This document shows, piece by piece, positions 33,094-41,290 of a DNA stretch of 64,000 bases. The stretch covers positions 97,125 through 161,124 of the forward strand of contig NZ_FOYL01000019.1 of NCBI RefSeq assembly GCF_900115955.1, written 5' to 3'. The stretch comes from Lentzea waywayandensis. GTDB taxonomy: Bacteria; Actinomycetota; Actinomycetes; Mycobacteriales; Pseudonocardiaceae. The notes below the pieces were generated by a model, which was given only the letters and a program-made list of their open reading frames with translations, made no database searches and was not told the origin of the DNA. Numbering within the stretch: the first letter of the stretch is position 1; each line of letters starts with the position of its first letter. A program made the position numbers and the translations under genes.

Positions 33094-33581
33094 CGACGGC
33101 ACTGGAGGTCGCGTCGGCCGTGCGGGACCCGGAACTCCCGGTCCTCACGCTGGCGGACCTCGGCGTGCTCCGCGAGGTCTCCGAAGAGGACGGCCGCGTC
33201 GTCGTCACCATCACCCCGACCTACTCGGGCTGCCCCGCGATCGACGAGATGGGCGCTGACCTGCGCCGATCACTCGTCGGCGCCGGGTATGCCGAGGTCG
33301 AGGTGCGCCTGTCGCTCTCCCCGGCCTGGACCACGGACTGGATCAGCGAGGAAGGCCGGGAGAAGCTGGCTCAAGCCGGCATCGCGCCACCGTCCCGGAT
33401 CGGCCCGACGGTTGCGGGCCCGATCCCGCTGAACCTCGTGCCGCCGTCCCGCCAGGTCGCCTGCCCGCAGTGCGGCTCGCTGAACACCTCGGAGATTTCA
33501 CGGTTCGGCTCGACCGCGTGCAAGGCCCTGCGCCGCTGCCACGCCTGCGCCGAACCGTTCGAGCACGTCAAGGAGATCTGA
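33090..33581 (+). CDS. paaD: Phenylacetyl-CoA epoxidase assembly protein PaaD (DUF59)
   Basis: A 163-residue protein. The N-terminal DUF59/MIP18 domain includes VRDPELPVLTLADLG and TPTYSGCPAIDEM. The C-terminus has four cysteines in a CPQCGSLN...CKALRRCHAC arrangement, probably binding metal. It is thought to help maturation of iron centres in the epoxidase. GTG at 33090 overlaps the paaC stop. The long upstream open frame is shadow. Confidence 0.93.
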   Translation: MTTALEVASAVRDPELPVLTLADLGVLREVSEEDGRVVVTITPTYSGCPAIDEMGADLRRSLVGAGYAEVEVRLSLSPAWTTDWISEEGREKLAQAGIAPPSRIGPTVAGPIPLNLVPPSRQVACPQCGSLNTSEISRFGSTACKALRRCHACAEPFEHVKEI

Positions 33582-33582
33582 G

Positions 33583-34623
33583 TTGTCGCGCCGCGCTGCC
33601 TTCCACAAGCTCACGGTCGCGAGCGTCGACCGCCTCTGCGACGACGCCGTGGCCGTCACGTTCGACGTGCCAGGGGACCTTTCGGACGAGTTCGCCTTCG
33701 CCGCGGGCCAGTACCTGACCCTGCGCCAGGGCGACGAACGCCGCTCGTACTCGATCTGCGCCCCCACCGGTGCCGCCCCGCGCATCGGCGTGCGCCGAGT
33801 CGACGGCGGCCAGTTCTCCACCTGGCTCGTCGACCGCGTGGCCCCTGGGGACGTGCTCGAAGTCCTGCCGCCACTGGGCAAGTTCACCCCGTCCGGCGTC
33901 GGCACCCACCACGGCCTGGTCGTCGCCGGCTCCGGCATCACCCCGGCCCTGTCGATCGCCGCGACCGTCCTGGCCACCGGCGCCCGCGTGACCCTGATGT
34001 ACGGCAACCGCAGCACCAACACGGTGATGTTCGCCGACGAGCTGGCCGACCTGAAGGACCGTTACCCGGCCACGTTCCAGCTGATCCACGTCCTGTCCCG
34101 CGAACCGCGCGACGTGGAACTGTTCACCGGCCGCCTCACCGCGGCCAAGCTGACGGCTCTGTTCGGCAGCGTCGTCCCGTTCGACGCCATCGACGAGTGG
34201 TGGCTGTGCGGCCCCTACGAGATGGTGCAGGACGCCACAGCCGTGCTGCGCGATCGCGGCGTTGCGTCCGACCGCGTGCACCACGAACTCTTCTACGTGG
34301 ACGAGCCACCACCCCCACCACGCCGCGCGGAAGCCGTCGTGGACGCCGCGGCCTCGGTCACGGTCGTGCTGGACGGCAAGTCGACCACGCTGCCGCTGCC
34401 CGCGGACGAGCCGATCCTGGACGCCGCCCAACGCGTCCGCGCCGACCTGCCCTTCGCCTGCAAGGGCGGGGTGTGCGGCACGTGCCGGGCGCTGGTGACC
34501 GAGGGCAGCGTCGAGATGCGCCGCAACTACGCGCTCGACGAGTCCGAGGTGGCGGCGGGGTTCGTGCTGACCTGTCAGGCGTTGCCGACGAGCGAGTGCG
34601 TGACAGTCGACTTCGACGCCTGA
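33583..34623 (+). CDS. paaE: Phenylacetyl-CoA epoxidase reductase PaaE
   Basis: A 346-residue NADPH reductase feeding electrons to PaaA. The FAD domain carries RSYSICAPTG, the NAD(P) domain VVAGSGITPALSIAATVL, and the C-terminal plant-type [2Fe-2S] ferredoxin domain ACKGGVCGTCRALVTEG with the fourth Cys in LTCQ. The start is TTG, 1 nt after the paaD stop, with AAGGAGA about 7 nt before it. That makes the TTG convincing. No ring-opening (paaZ) or beta-oxidation genes follow, so the rest of the pathway must lie elsewhere. Confidence 0.94.
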   Translation: MSRRAAFHKLTVASVDRLCDDAVAVTFDVPGDLSDEFAFAAGQYLTLRQGDERRSYSICAPTGAAPRIGVRRVDGGQFSTWLVDRVAPGDVLEVLPPLGKFTPSGVGTHHGLVVAGSGITPALSIAATVLATGARVTLMYGNRSTNTVMFADELADLKDRYPATFQLIHVLSREPRDVELFTGRLTAAKLTALFGSVVPFDAIDEWWLCGPYEMVQDATAVLRDRGVASDRVHHELFYVDEPPPPPRRAEAVVDAAASVTVVLDGKSTTLPLPADEPILDAAQRVRADLPFACKGGVCGTCRALVTEGSVEMRRNYALDESEVAAGFVLTCQALPTSECVTVDFDA

Positions 34624-34715
34624 GAGAGTCGTCGCGGTCGGCGATCGGGACCGGCAACGCTCGACGCCGTGGTGGAGTTCGACCAATGTCCAGATAGCGC
34701 GAAACCCGGCAACCG

Positions 34716-34729
34716 ACCGTCCGGACGGT
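34716..34729. promoter_or_regulatory. 14-nt perfect palindrome downstream of paaE
   Basis: ACCGTCCGGACGGT is fully self-complementary and lies in the 204-bp gap between paaE and the next gene. Palindromes of this kind are typical TetR-family operators, and some paa regulators are TetR-type, but no regulator gene is adjacent. A role for the downstream gene at 34828 is as likely. Confidence 0.4.
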
Positions 34730-34827
34730 GAACCGGGTCCACTTTCAGCTCCTACTGGAACTGACAAGACGAGCCTAGCGCCTCAGGAAACCCCACAGGA
34801 ATTTCCTGGGCGTGGCACGATCAGGCC

Positions 34828-35448
34828 ATGGGGGTCGTCTTCCGCTCAGCGCTCTGGGGTGCCGGTATCGGCGCCCTGCTGATGGGCGCCCTCACCACGG
34901 CCGTCGAGTTGAGCGTCCCGAGCGAGAACCCGTCCTCGCTCCCCGTCACGATCATCGCGATCCTCGCCATCGTCTTCATGTTCGGCGCCATCCCCGGAGG
35001 AGTCCTCGGCACCGCTGTCGGTTTCATCCGCCGTTCGGCGCAGCGGCCGAGTCAACTCCAACGGCCGATGCACCCGCCGTTGCCGCAGCAGCCCTACGAC
35101 ATGTGGTCCGACCTGGTCGAACGGTGTGCGGAGTCGACGCGCCGGGTCGCCGCGGCGGTGCAGACCGTGCCGAAGTCGGCGGCCAAGGACTGGCTTCAGC
35201 GGATCAGCGAGCAGCTCACGAAGGAGCTCGACGACGTGCGCGGCATCGCGCAGCTCGGGCGGGCGCTCGGTGCGGTCGACAGCCAGCATCCCGTCTACCA
35301 GCGGTTGCTGAAGGCCACGCACGACTTCCATCAGTTCGAGAACGAGGTCGGGCGGGTGGCGTTGCAGATGTTCGACCACCCGGAGCTGGACGAGGCGCGC
35401 ACACACCTCGAAGTGCTGGAGAAGCAGCTTCCTCAGTTGTCGACCTGA
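34828..35448 (+). CDS. Two-helix membrane protein with cytoplasmic helical domain
   Basis: A 206-residue protein of unknown function. Two hydrophobic segments (about residues 7-27 and 41-64, the second GAIPGGVLGTAVGF-rich) are followed by a cytoplasmic-type helical domain of about 130 residues. That domain includes WSDLVERCAESTRRVAAAVQTVP and VGRVALQMFDHPELDEARTHLEVLEKQL. No family was recognised. Its last 16 nt overlap the convergent inositol phosphatase gene. Confidence 0.75.
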   Translation: MGVVFRSALWGAGIGALLMGALTTAVELSVPSENPSSLPVTIIAILAIVFMFGAIPGGVLGTAVGFIRRSAQRPSQLQRPMHPPLPQQPYDMWSDLVERCAESTRRVAAAVQTVPKSAAKDWLQRISEQLTKELDDVRGIAQLGRALGAVDSQHPVYQRLLKATHDFHQFENEVGRVALQMFDHPELDEARTHLEVLEKQLPQLST

Positions 35449-36269
35449 AGCGCCGACTGCCACCAGCCCAGCACCTCGTCGGCTGCCTCGGGAGCGGCGA
35501 CCAGTAGTCCGTCTACGGGCAGTTGGGCGCCCTCGCCGCGTCTGTCGAGCACGACCGCACCCGACTCCACGGCCAATGACACCGCACCGGCGACGTCCCA
35601 CTCGTGGTAGCCGTGCAGCACGGCGGCTGCCACGTGACCCAACGCCACCTGTGCGACGGCAAGGGCTTTTGAACCGAGAACGCGCACGCCCGTGCCTGCT
35701 ATCGCGGCCGTGGAGATGAACTCGCCCATGCCAGGCCACGGGCCGGTGCGCGTCATCTCGGTGCACACGACAAGGGAGTCGCCTTGGCGTTCGGTCAGGC
35801 GGACCGGCGTGCCGTTCGCGCGCATGCCACGGCCGCGGGCGGCGGCGTAGATCTGCGAGCGGTACGGGTCGGCGACGACGCCGACCACCGGGCCCCAGCG
35901 GTCCACCAACGCCAGGCTGTAGGCACACCAGGGCATGCCGGCCGTGTAGTTCGCGGTGCCGTCGACCGGGTCGACGACCCAGCGGAACTCCGAGTCGGTC
36001 GGAGCGTTCCCGTCGTCGGAGTTCTCGCAGAACACGGGGATCGAGGGGAACTCCTTGGTGAGCACGCGCCGGGTGTGGCGTTCCAGGGTGCGGTCGGTGT
36101 CGGTGACCCAGTCGAACGGTGACTCGCCGGAGTCGGGACGCACGCCGCGGCCGGCGGTGGCCATGATGACGTCCGAGGCGTCGTTCGCCAGGCGACCGGC
36201 CACTTCCAGCGCGATGGACACCAGGCCGGGGTCGACCGGGTGGGCGGGACGGGACGACAAGACGGTCAT
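35433..36269 (-). CDS. Inositol monophosphatase family protein
   Basis: A 278-residue Mg-dependent, Li-sensitive-type phosphatase. The metal motif WVVDPVDGTANYTAGMPW and the second signature HEWDVAGAVSLAVESGAVVLD are intact. GSKALAVAQVALGHVAAAV lies between them. The substrate could be inositol-1-phosphate, histidinol phosphate or fructose bisphosphate, and sequence does not separate them. Inositol is plentiful in actinobacterial lipids and mycothiol, and a mannosyltransferase gene of the phosphatidylinositol mannoside type diverges from it. Confidence 0.91.
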   Translation of the reverse strand: MTVLSSRPAHPVDPGLVSIALEVAGRLANDASDVIMATAGRGVRPDSGESPFDWVTDTDRTLERHTRRVLTKEFPSIPVFCENSDDGNAPTDSEFRWVVDPVDGTANYTAGMPWCAYSLALVDRWGPVVGVVADPYRSQIYAAARGRGMRANGTPVRLTERQGDSLVVCTEMTRTGPWPGMGEFISTAAIAGTGVRVLGSKALAVAQVALGHVAAAVLHGYHEWDVAGAVSLAVESGAVVLDRRGEGAQLPVDGLLVAAPEAADEVLGWWQSALQVDN

Positions 36270-36413
36270 GCTGGCCTAGTTTCACCGCGTCGGATGACCG
36301 GGAACCTAAGCGCAGATGACGAATCGACGATCACCTGGCCACGACGTGAGGTGTTCTGTCCACGTCAAATCTGAGGTCACGCGGACTTCATACGGGCACC
36401 TCATGGTGTCCCT

Positions 36414-37487
36414 GTGCGAGTAGCTATCGTGACCGAGAGCTTCCTGCCTCAGGTGAACGGCGTCACCAACTCCGTGCTCCGCGTGCTGGAGCACCTGCGC
36501 CGCAACGGCCACCAGGCGCTGGTCGTCGCGCCCGGCGCCGGCGCGGAAGAGCACCACGGCACCCCCGTCGTCAGAGTCTCGGCGGTCGACGTGCCCATGG
36601 TGACCAGTCTTCCCATCGGCGTGCCCAGCCCGAGAGTGCTGCACGCGCTCGCCGACTTCCAGCCCGACGTCGTGCACCTCGCGTCGCCGTTCGTGCTGGG
36701 CGCGTACGGCCTCAGAGCCGCGCGCAAGCTCGACGTGCCGACCGTCGCGGTCTACCAGACCGACGTCGCGGGGTTCGCCGGCAGCTACGGGCTCGGGCTC
36801 ACCAAACGCGCGGCGTGGCGGTGGACCAAACGCCTGCACACGCTGGCGGACCGCACGCTGGCGCCGTCGAGCTCGGCGGTCGAGGCGCTGGAGCAGCACG
36901 GCGTGCCGCGCGTGCACCGGTGGGGCCGCGGCGTCGACATCGACCTCTTCCACCCGCGTCCCAGGCACAACGACGAGCTCACCATCGGCTACGTCGGCCG
37001 CCTCGCGCCGGAGAAGCAGGTCTTCAGGCTCAAGGAGCTGCACGACCTGCCGGGCGTGAAGCTGCGGATCGTCGGCGACGGCCCGGACCGCGAGCAGCTC
37101 GAAAAGGACATGCCGAACGCGGAGTTCCTGGGTTTCCGCACCGGCCACGAACTCGCCGAGGCCTACGCGTCACTGGACGTCTTCATCCACACGGGCCCGC
37201 ACGAGACGTTCTGCCAGGCCGTGCAGGAAGCCCTGGCGACCGGCCTGCCGGTGCTCGCGCCGAACGCGGGCGGCCCGCGCGACCTGGTCCGCCACGGCCG
37301 CACGGGATACCTCTTCGAAGAAGACATCGCGCGGTACGTGGACCTGCTCCGCGACCCGATGCTGCGCAAGCGCTTCGGTCTCGCCGCCCGCAAGTCGGTG
37401 CTCGGCCGCACCTGGCCGGCGATCTGCGACGAGCTGATTGGCCACTACGCCGCGGTGATCGGACTGACGCACCAGGCGGCCGCTTGA
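36414..37487 (+). CDS. mgtA: GT4 glycosyltransferase, probable GDP-mannose-dependent alpha-mannosyltransferase
   Basis: A 357-residue GT-B enzyme. RVAIVTESFLPQVNGVTNSVLRVLEHL is the usual opening of this subfamily, GYVGRLAPEKQ the phosphate-binding turn, and GPHETFCQAVQEALATGLPVLAPNAGG the sugar-nucleotide EX7E region. By sequence and by position before menG it corresponds to M. tuberculosis Rv0557 (MgtA/PimB'), a mannosyltransferase of glycolipid synthesis. GTG is the start. Its stop overlaps the TTG of a second glycosyltransferase. Confidence 0.88.
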   Translation: MRVAIVTESFLPQVNGVTNSVLRVLEHLRRNGHQALVVAPGAGAEEHHGTPVVRVSAVDVPMVTSLPIGVPSPRVLHALADFQPDVVHLASPFVLGAYGLRAARKLDVPTVAVYQTDVAGFAGSYGLGLTKRAAWRWTKRLHTLADRTLAPSSSAVEALEQHGVPRVHRWGRGVDIDLFHPRPRHNDELTIGYVGRLAPEKQVFRLKELHDLPGVKLRIVGDGPDREQLEKDMPNAEFLGFRTGHELAEAYASLDVFIHTGPHETFCQAVQEALATGLPVLAPNAGGPRDLVRHGRTGYLFEEDIARYVDLLRDPMLRKRFGLAARKSVLGRTWPAICDELIGHYAAVIGLTHQAAA

Positions 37488-38581
37488 GGATCGTTCAGCT
37501 GGCCAACTTCTACGGTCCCAAGTCGGGCGGCCTGCGCACGGCACTGCACCACCTCGGCACCGGCTACGCACAGCTGGGCCACGAGGTGGTGCTCGTCGTG
37601 CCGGGCCCCCGCCACGCGGACGAGGAACTGCCGGGCGGAGTCCGCCGCATCACCCTCCCGGCACTGAAGATCCCGTACACCGGCGGCTACCGCGTAGTGG
37701 ACCCGTGGCGCGTCAAATCCCTGATGGAAGACCTGAAGCCCGACCGGCTGGAGGTCTCCGACCGCCTGACACTGCGGGGCATGGGCGCGTGGGCGAGCGA
37801 GCGCGACATCCCGAACGTCGTCATCTCCCACGAACGCCTCGACCGCCTCCTCCAGTTCGTCCTGCCCGCGACCCCTGCCGAACGAGGCGCCGACTGGGCG
37901 AACCGCCGCATGGCCGCCTCCTACGACACCGTCGTCTGCACGACCGGTTTCGCCCGCGAGGAGTTCGAACGCATCGGCGCCTCGAACGTCACCCAGGTCC
38001 CGCTGGGCGTGGACCTCGCCACGTTCACTCCAAGTCGCCACTCGGCAGATCTCCGCCGAGACCTCTTGCAGGGCAAGGAGAAACTTCTGATCCACTGTGG
38101 ACGTTTGTCGCCGGAGAAACACGTGGAGCGCTCCGTGGACACCCTCGCCGAACTACACGAACAGGGCCACTCCACCCGCCTGGTGATCGCCGGCGACGGC
38201 CCTCGCCGCGCCTCCCTGGAAAAGCGCGCGGCGGGCTTGCCCGTGACGTTCCTGGGCTTCGTGAAGTCCCGCCTGGACGTGGCCTCCCTACTGGCGTCCG
38301 CAGACCTGTCCCTGGCGCCGGGCCCACACGAAACGTTCGGACTGGCCGCACTGGAAGCCCTCGCGAGCGGCACCCCGGTGGTCGTCAGCCAGAGCAGCGC
38401 TCTGAAAGAGATCGTTCAACCCTCCTGCGGCGCCGCGGTCTCCGACGACGCCCCGGCCTTCGCCTCCGCGGCCCAGCGCCTGCTGACATCAGGCTCCCGG
38501 GAAGCCGCACGAGCCAGAGCCGAGGAGTACCCGTGGCACGCGGCGGTGGACGGCATGCTGACGGCCCTGAAGGTGCCCTGA
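37484..38581 (+). CDS. GT4 family glycosyltransferase
   Basis: A 365-residue GT-B enzyme that begins RIVQLANFYGPKSGGLRTALHHLG, with HCGRLSPEKHVERSVDTLAEL and GPHETFGLAALEALASGTPVV (EX7E). The TTG at 37484 overlaps the previous TGA and is the only start that fits the family N-terminus. The open frame continues upstream as shadow. Donor and acceptor are unknown. Coupling to the preceding enzyme suggests a shared glycolipid or lipoglycan pathway. Confidence 0.88.
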   Translation: MRIVQLANFYGPKSGGLRTALHHLGTGYAQLGHEVVLVVPGPRHADEELPGGVRRITLPALKIPYTGGYRVVDPWRVKSLMEDLKPDRLEVSDRLTLRGMGAWASERDIPNVVISHERLDRLLQFVLPATPAERGADWANRRMAASYDTVVCTTGFAREEFERIGASNVTQVPLGVDLATFTPSRHSADLRRDLLQGKEKLLIHCGRLSPEKHVERSVDTLAELHEQGHSTRLVIAGDGPRRASLEKRAAGLPVTFLGFVKSRLDVASLLASADLSLAPGPHETFGLAALEALASGTPVVVSQSSALKEIVQPSCGAAVSDDAPAFASAAQRLLTSGSREAARARAEEYPWHAAVDGMLTALKVP

Positions 38582-38616
38582 AGATGATCTCAGCGAGCCT
38601 GACTTAGTCTCTTGGT

Positions 38617-39354
38617 ATGTCGCGAGCCGGCCTGGACAAGAACCCCCGCGAGGTAGCCGAGATGTTCGACGGCGTGGCCAAGGGCTACGACCGCACGAAC
38701 TCGGTCATGACGCTGGGCTTCGACCGCCGCTGGCGGGACTGGAGCAGGCGCGTCCTGGACGCCCGCCCGAACGAGAAGGTCCTGGACCTCGCTGCGGGCA
38801 CCGCCGTCTCCACCGTCGAGTACGCCGCCTCCGGCGCCTGGTGCGTGGCCGCGGACTTCTCCGTGGGCATGCTCGCCTCGGGAGCCCACCGCCGAGTCCC
38901 GAAGGTGGCGGCGGACGCCCTGCGCCTGCCCTTCAAGGACAACTCGTTCGACGCCGTCACGGTCTCCTTCGGCATCCGCAACTTCAACGACACGGTCGTG
39001 GCCCTCGAGGAGATGGCCCGCGTCACGAAGCCAGGCGGCCGCATGGTGATCTGCGAGGTCTCCACCCCGGTCTGGAAGCCGTTCCGCTTCGTCTACATGC
39101 GCTACCTGCTCAAACTCCTCCCGCTCATCGCGAAGTTCGTGTCGAGCAACCCGGTCGCGTACTCGTACCTGGCCGAATCCATGGCCACCTGGCCCGACCA
39201 GCGCACGCTCGGCGAGCTCATCTCGCAGGCGGGCTGGGAGGACGTGGCCTGGTTCAACCTGACCGGCGGCATGGTCGCCCTGCACCGCGCGACGAAGCCC
39301 AAGCCCAAGGCAGAAGCCGAAGACGCAGTCGAGGCAGCAGACCCGACTGCCTGA
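38617..39354 (+). CDS. menG: Demethylmenaquinone methyltransferase
   Basis: A 245-residue SAM-dependent enzyme (UbiE family) that performs the final ring methylation of menaquinone. DGVAKGYDRTNSVMTLGFDRRWR, the SAM motif VLDLAAGTAVSTVEYA and AVTVSFGIRNFNDTVVALEEMARVTKPGGRM are diagnostic. In this organism the quinone is menaquinone, so the menG name fits better than ubiE. The C-terminal tail of Lys/Ala/Glu is not conserved. A 488-bp non-coding stretch follows. Confidence 0.95.
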   Translation: MSRAGLDKNPREVAEMFDGVAKGYDRTNSVMTLGFDRRWRDWSRRVLDARPNEKVLDLAAGTAVSTVEYAASGAWCVAADFSVGMLASGAHRRVPKVAADALRLPFKDNSFDAVTVSFGIRNFNDTVVALEEMARVTKPGGRMVICEVSTPVWKPFRFVYMRYLLKLLPLIAKFVSSNPVAYSYLAESMATWPDQRTLGELISQAGWEDVAWFNLTGGMVALHRATKPKPKAEAEDAVEAADPTA

Positions 39355-39842
39355 GGCGCAGCCTCCGCAAGGCGACTCCTCTGCTGGAACGCGACGAGCC
39401 ATCGCAACCCGCCCCGCGCGGTGCCACCAGGCACCCTCCCTCGCAAGGCGACCACGCACGCAGCCTGGCGTGGCGATGCGAAGCGAGCCGTCTGAACCTC
39501 TGCCGCCTGGGTAGCGGTGCACCCCGCTCATGGCGATTGGGGCTTGACCTTGAGGGGCTGGGTGCCACCCTGTCTGGGCTCGGCCGGGGCTCTGTGAACC
39601 CCGGTCTTTGAGGCCGACTACGCGCCCAGCTAGAGGCTCAAGGTCAAGCCCCAATCGCAACCCCGCACTTCGTCACGACCCGCAAGACCACCCTCGCAAG
39701 GCGACCACCCGCACGGAACGCGACCAACCCCGCTGGAACGCAACGACCCGCACGCAACTAGACCCGCACGGCAACAGACCCTCAGCAATGTCCGGTTAGA
39801 GTCGCCAGCAGAAGCTGTGACCGGTACACGCAGGGAGTCTGG
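39355..39842. repeat. Repeat-rich non-coding region between menG and menJ
   Basis: I see no gene in these 488 bp. A perfect 22-bp inverted repeat occupies 39533-39554 and 39637-39658, with an additional CTGGG/CCCAG pairing further in, giving a large cruciform-type stem-loop. A 16-nt direct repeat, CTCGCAAGGCGACCAC, occurs at 39440-39455 and 39693-39708. Shorter recurring units include CGCAAGGCGAC, GCTGGAACGC and GGTGCCACC. The GCAACC/CGGAACGCGACC motif runs toward the menJ promoter. There is no transposase. It may be a MITE-like or transcription-stop element. Confidence 0.7.
39533..39658. repeat. Large inverted repeat, 22-bp perfect arms
   Basis: The left arm begins GCGATTGGGGCTTGACC and the right arm ends GGTCAAGCCCCAATCGC. 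The 22-nt arms are exact reverse complements, separated by 82 nt. CTGGG next to the left arm can pair with CCCAG inside the right arm. Confidence 0.85.
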
Positions 39843-41108
39843 ATGAGCAGGCGCGGGATCAACGAGGACGCCGACGTCATCGTGGTGGGGGCGGGACCGG
39901 CGGGCTCGACCGCGGCGACCTACCTCGCCAGGGCGGGCCTCGACGTTCTCCTCCTGGAGAAGAGCACCTTCCCCAGGGAGAAGGTCTGCGGCGACGGCCT
40001 GACCCCTCGTGGCGTCAAGCAGCTCATCGACCTGGGCATCGACACCCGCGAAGAGAACGGCTGGCTCCACAACAAGGGCCTCCGAGTCGTAGGCGGCGGC
40101 GTCACCATGGAGCTGGACTGGCCGGACCTGGCCACGTTCCCGAACTACGGCCTGGTCCGCCCGCGCATGGACTTCGACGAGATGCTCGCGAACGCGGCGA
40201 AGGCTGCCGGCGCGCGCATGCACGAGCACACCACGGTCACCAAGGCCATCATCGAGAACGGCCGGGTCGTCGGCGTCGAAGCCAAGCAGGGACCGGAAAA
40301 GAACCCGGTCACCTACCGGGCCCCGATCGTCGTCGGCTGTGACGGTGTGTCAGCACGTCTGGCCCTGTCGGTCGGTCTCCAGAAGGACGACGCGAAGCCC
40401 ATGGGCGTGGCGGTCCGCCGCTACTACTCCAGCCCGCGCACCAAGGACGACTACCTCGAGTCGCACCTCGAACTCTGGGCCCCGGACGGCAAGCTGCTCC
40501 CGGGCTACGGCTGGATCTTCGGCATGGGCGACGGCAGCGTGAACGTCGGCCTCGGCATTCTCAGCACGTCAAAGGCCTACGGCACCACCGACTACCGCCA
40601 GCTCCTGAGGTCATGGCTCGACGGCACCCCCGAGGAGTGGGGCTTCCGCGAGGAGAACGCGACGAGCCGCATCGGCGGCGCCGCCCTGCCCATGGGCCTC
40701 AACCGCAAGCCGCACTACCGGGCCGGGCTGGTGCTGGTCGGCGACGCCGGCGGCATGGTCAACCCGTTCAACGGCGAGGGCATCGGCTACGCCATGGAGT
40801 CGGCCAGGATCGCCTCCGAGTCGATCGTTCAGGCACTCGCGCGGACCGGCGTCAACCGTGAACGGGCGCTGCACGGCTACCCGGTTCGGATCGAAGAGGC
40901 GCTCGGCAGTTACTACCGGCTCGGGAACGTCTTCTCGAAGCTCATCGGAAACCCGGCGATCATGCGGACCGCAACGAAGTACGGAATGCCGCGCAAACGC
41001 CTGATGAAACTGGTGCTCAAGCTCCTGGCGGGCCTCTACGACCCCAAGGACGGCGACTCAATGGACCGCCTGATCGTGGCCGCCACGAAGCTCGCTCCCA
41101 GCGCGTAA
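39843..41108 (+). CDS. menJ: Geranylgeranyl reductase family flavoprotein, probable menaquinone reductase
   Basis: A 421-residue FAD-dependent reductase. The Rossmann GxGxxG is in DADVIVVGAGPAGSTAATYLARAG, then KSTFPREKVCGDGLTPRGV (with the conserved Cys-Gly-Asp). GDAGGMVNPFNGEGIGYAMESAR is the FAD ribityl motif. It lies between menG and nuo, next to a polyprenyl synthase in the related M. tuberculosis cluster, where the homologue MenJ (Rv0561c) saturates one isoprene unit of menaquinone. That assignment is by homology and position. A strong terminator hairpin follows. Confidence 0.9.
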   Translation: MSRRGINEDADVIVVGAGPAGSTAATYLARAGLDVLLLEKSTFPREKVCGDGLTPRGVKQLIDLGIDTREENGWLHNKGLRVVGGGVTMELDWPDLATFPNYGLVRPRMDFDEMLANAAKAAGARMHEHTTVTKAIIENGRVVGVEAKQGPEKNPVTYRAPIVVGCDGVSARLALSVGLQKDDAKPMGVAVRRYYSSPRTKDDYLESHLELWAPDGKLLPGYGWIFGMGDGSVNVGLGILSTSKAYGTTDYRQLLRSWLDGTPEEWGFREENATSRIGGAALPMGLNRKPHYRAGLVLVGDAGGMVNPFNGEGIGYAMESARIASESIVQALARTGVNRERALHGYPVRIEEALGSYYRLGNVFSKLIGNPAIMRTATKYGMPRKRLMKLVLKLLAGLYDPKDGDSMDRLIVAATKLAPSA

Positions 41109-41125
41109 ATTACTCCGAATAGGTG

Positions 41126-41156
41126 ACGGCACCGGCTCAATACGAGCCGGTGCCGT
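41126..41156 (+). terminator. Terminator after menJ
   Basis: ACGGCACCGGCTC (41126-41138) pairs perfectly with GAGCCGGTGCCGT (41144-41156) across a 5-nt loop, followed by TTTCG. It separates menJ from the nuo promoter. Confidence 0.85.
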
Positions 41157-41240
41157 TTCGCATGTGTCGACCACGTTAAAGCCCCAGGTCAGACCCTGTG
41201 ATCTAGGTCATTTACAGGCGTTCTACACTGGCGGGCGACC

Positions 41241-41258
41241 TTGTGAATCACTTCACAA
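41241..41258. promoter_or_regulatory. Rex-like (or CRP-like) operator 1 upstream of nuoA
   Basis: TTGTGAATCACTTCACAA has perfect 7-bp arms around 4 nt. It matches the Streptomyces Rex operator pattern (TGTGAA-N4-TTCACA). It also contains TGTGA-N6-TCACA, the CRP-family pattern. Confidence 0.75.
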
Positions 41259-41272
41259 CAGTCTGAACTAGC

Positions 41273-41290
41273 TTGTGAACTGTTTCACAA
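41273..41290. promoter_or_regulatory. Rex-like (or CRP-like) operator 2 upstream of nuoA
   Basis: TTGTGAACTGTTTCACAA has the same 7-bp arms as the first site. The two start 32 bp apart, three helical turns, so two dimers could bind the same DNA face. TTGTGA here could also serve as a -35 element with TGTTAG at 41296 as a weak -10. Confidence 0.75.

Noticed and set aside
36815..37483. An upstream extension of the second glycosyltransferase, whose frame is open for 220 more codons
   Set aside because: That part has no glycosyltransferase sequence and overlaps the first enzyme. The family N-terminus begins exactly at the TTG at 37484.
39355..39842. An insertion sequence remnant
   Set aside because: No transposase fragment and no target-site duplication could be found, so only a repeat region is reported.
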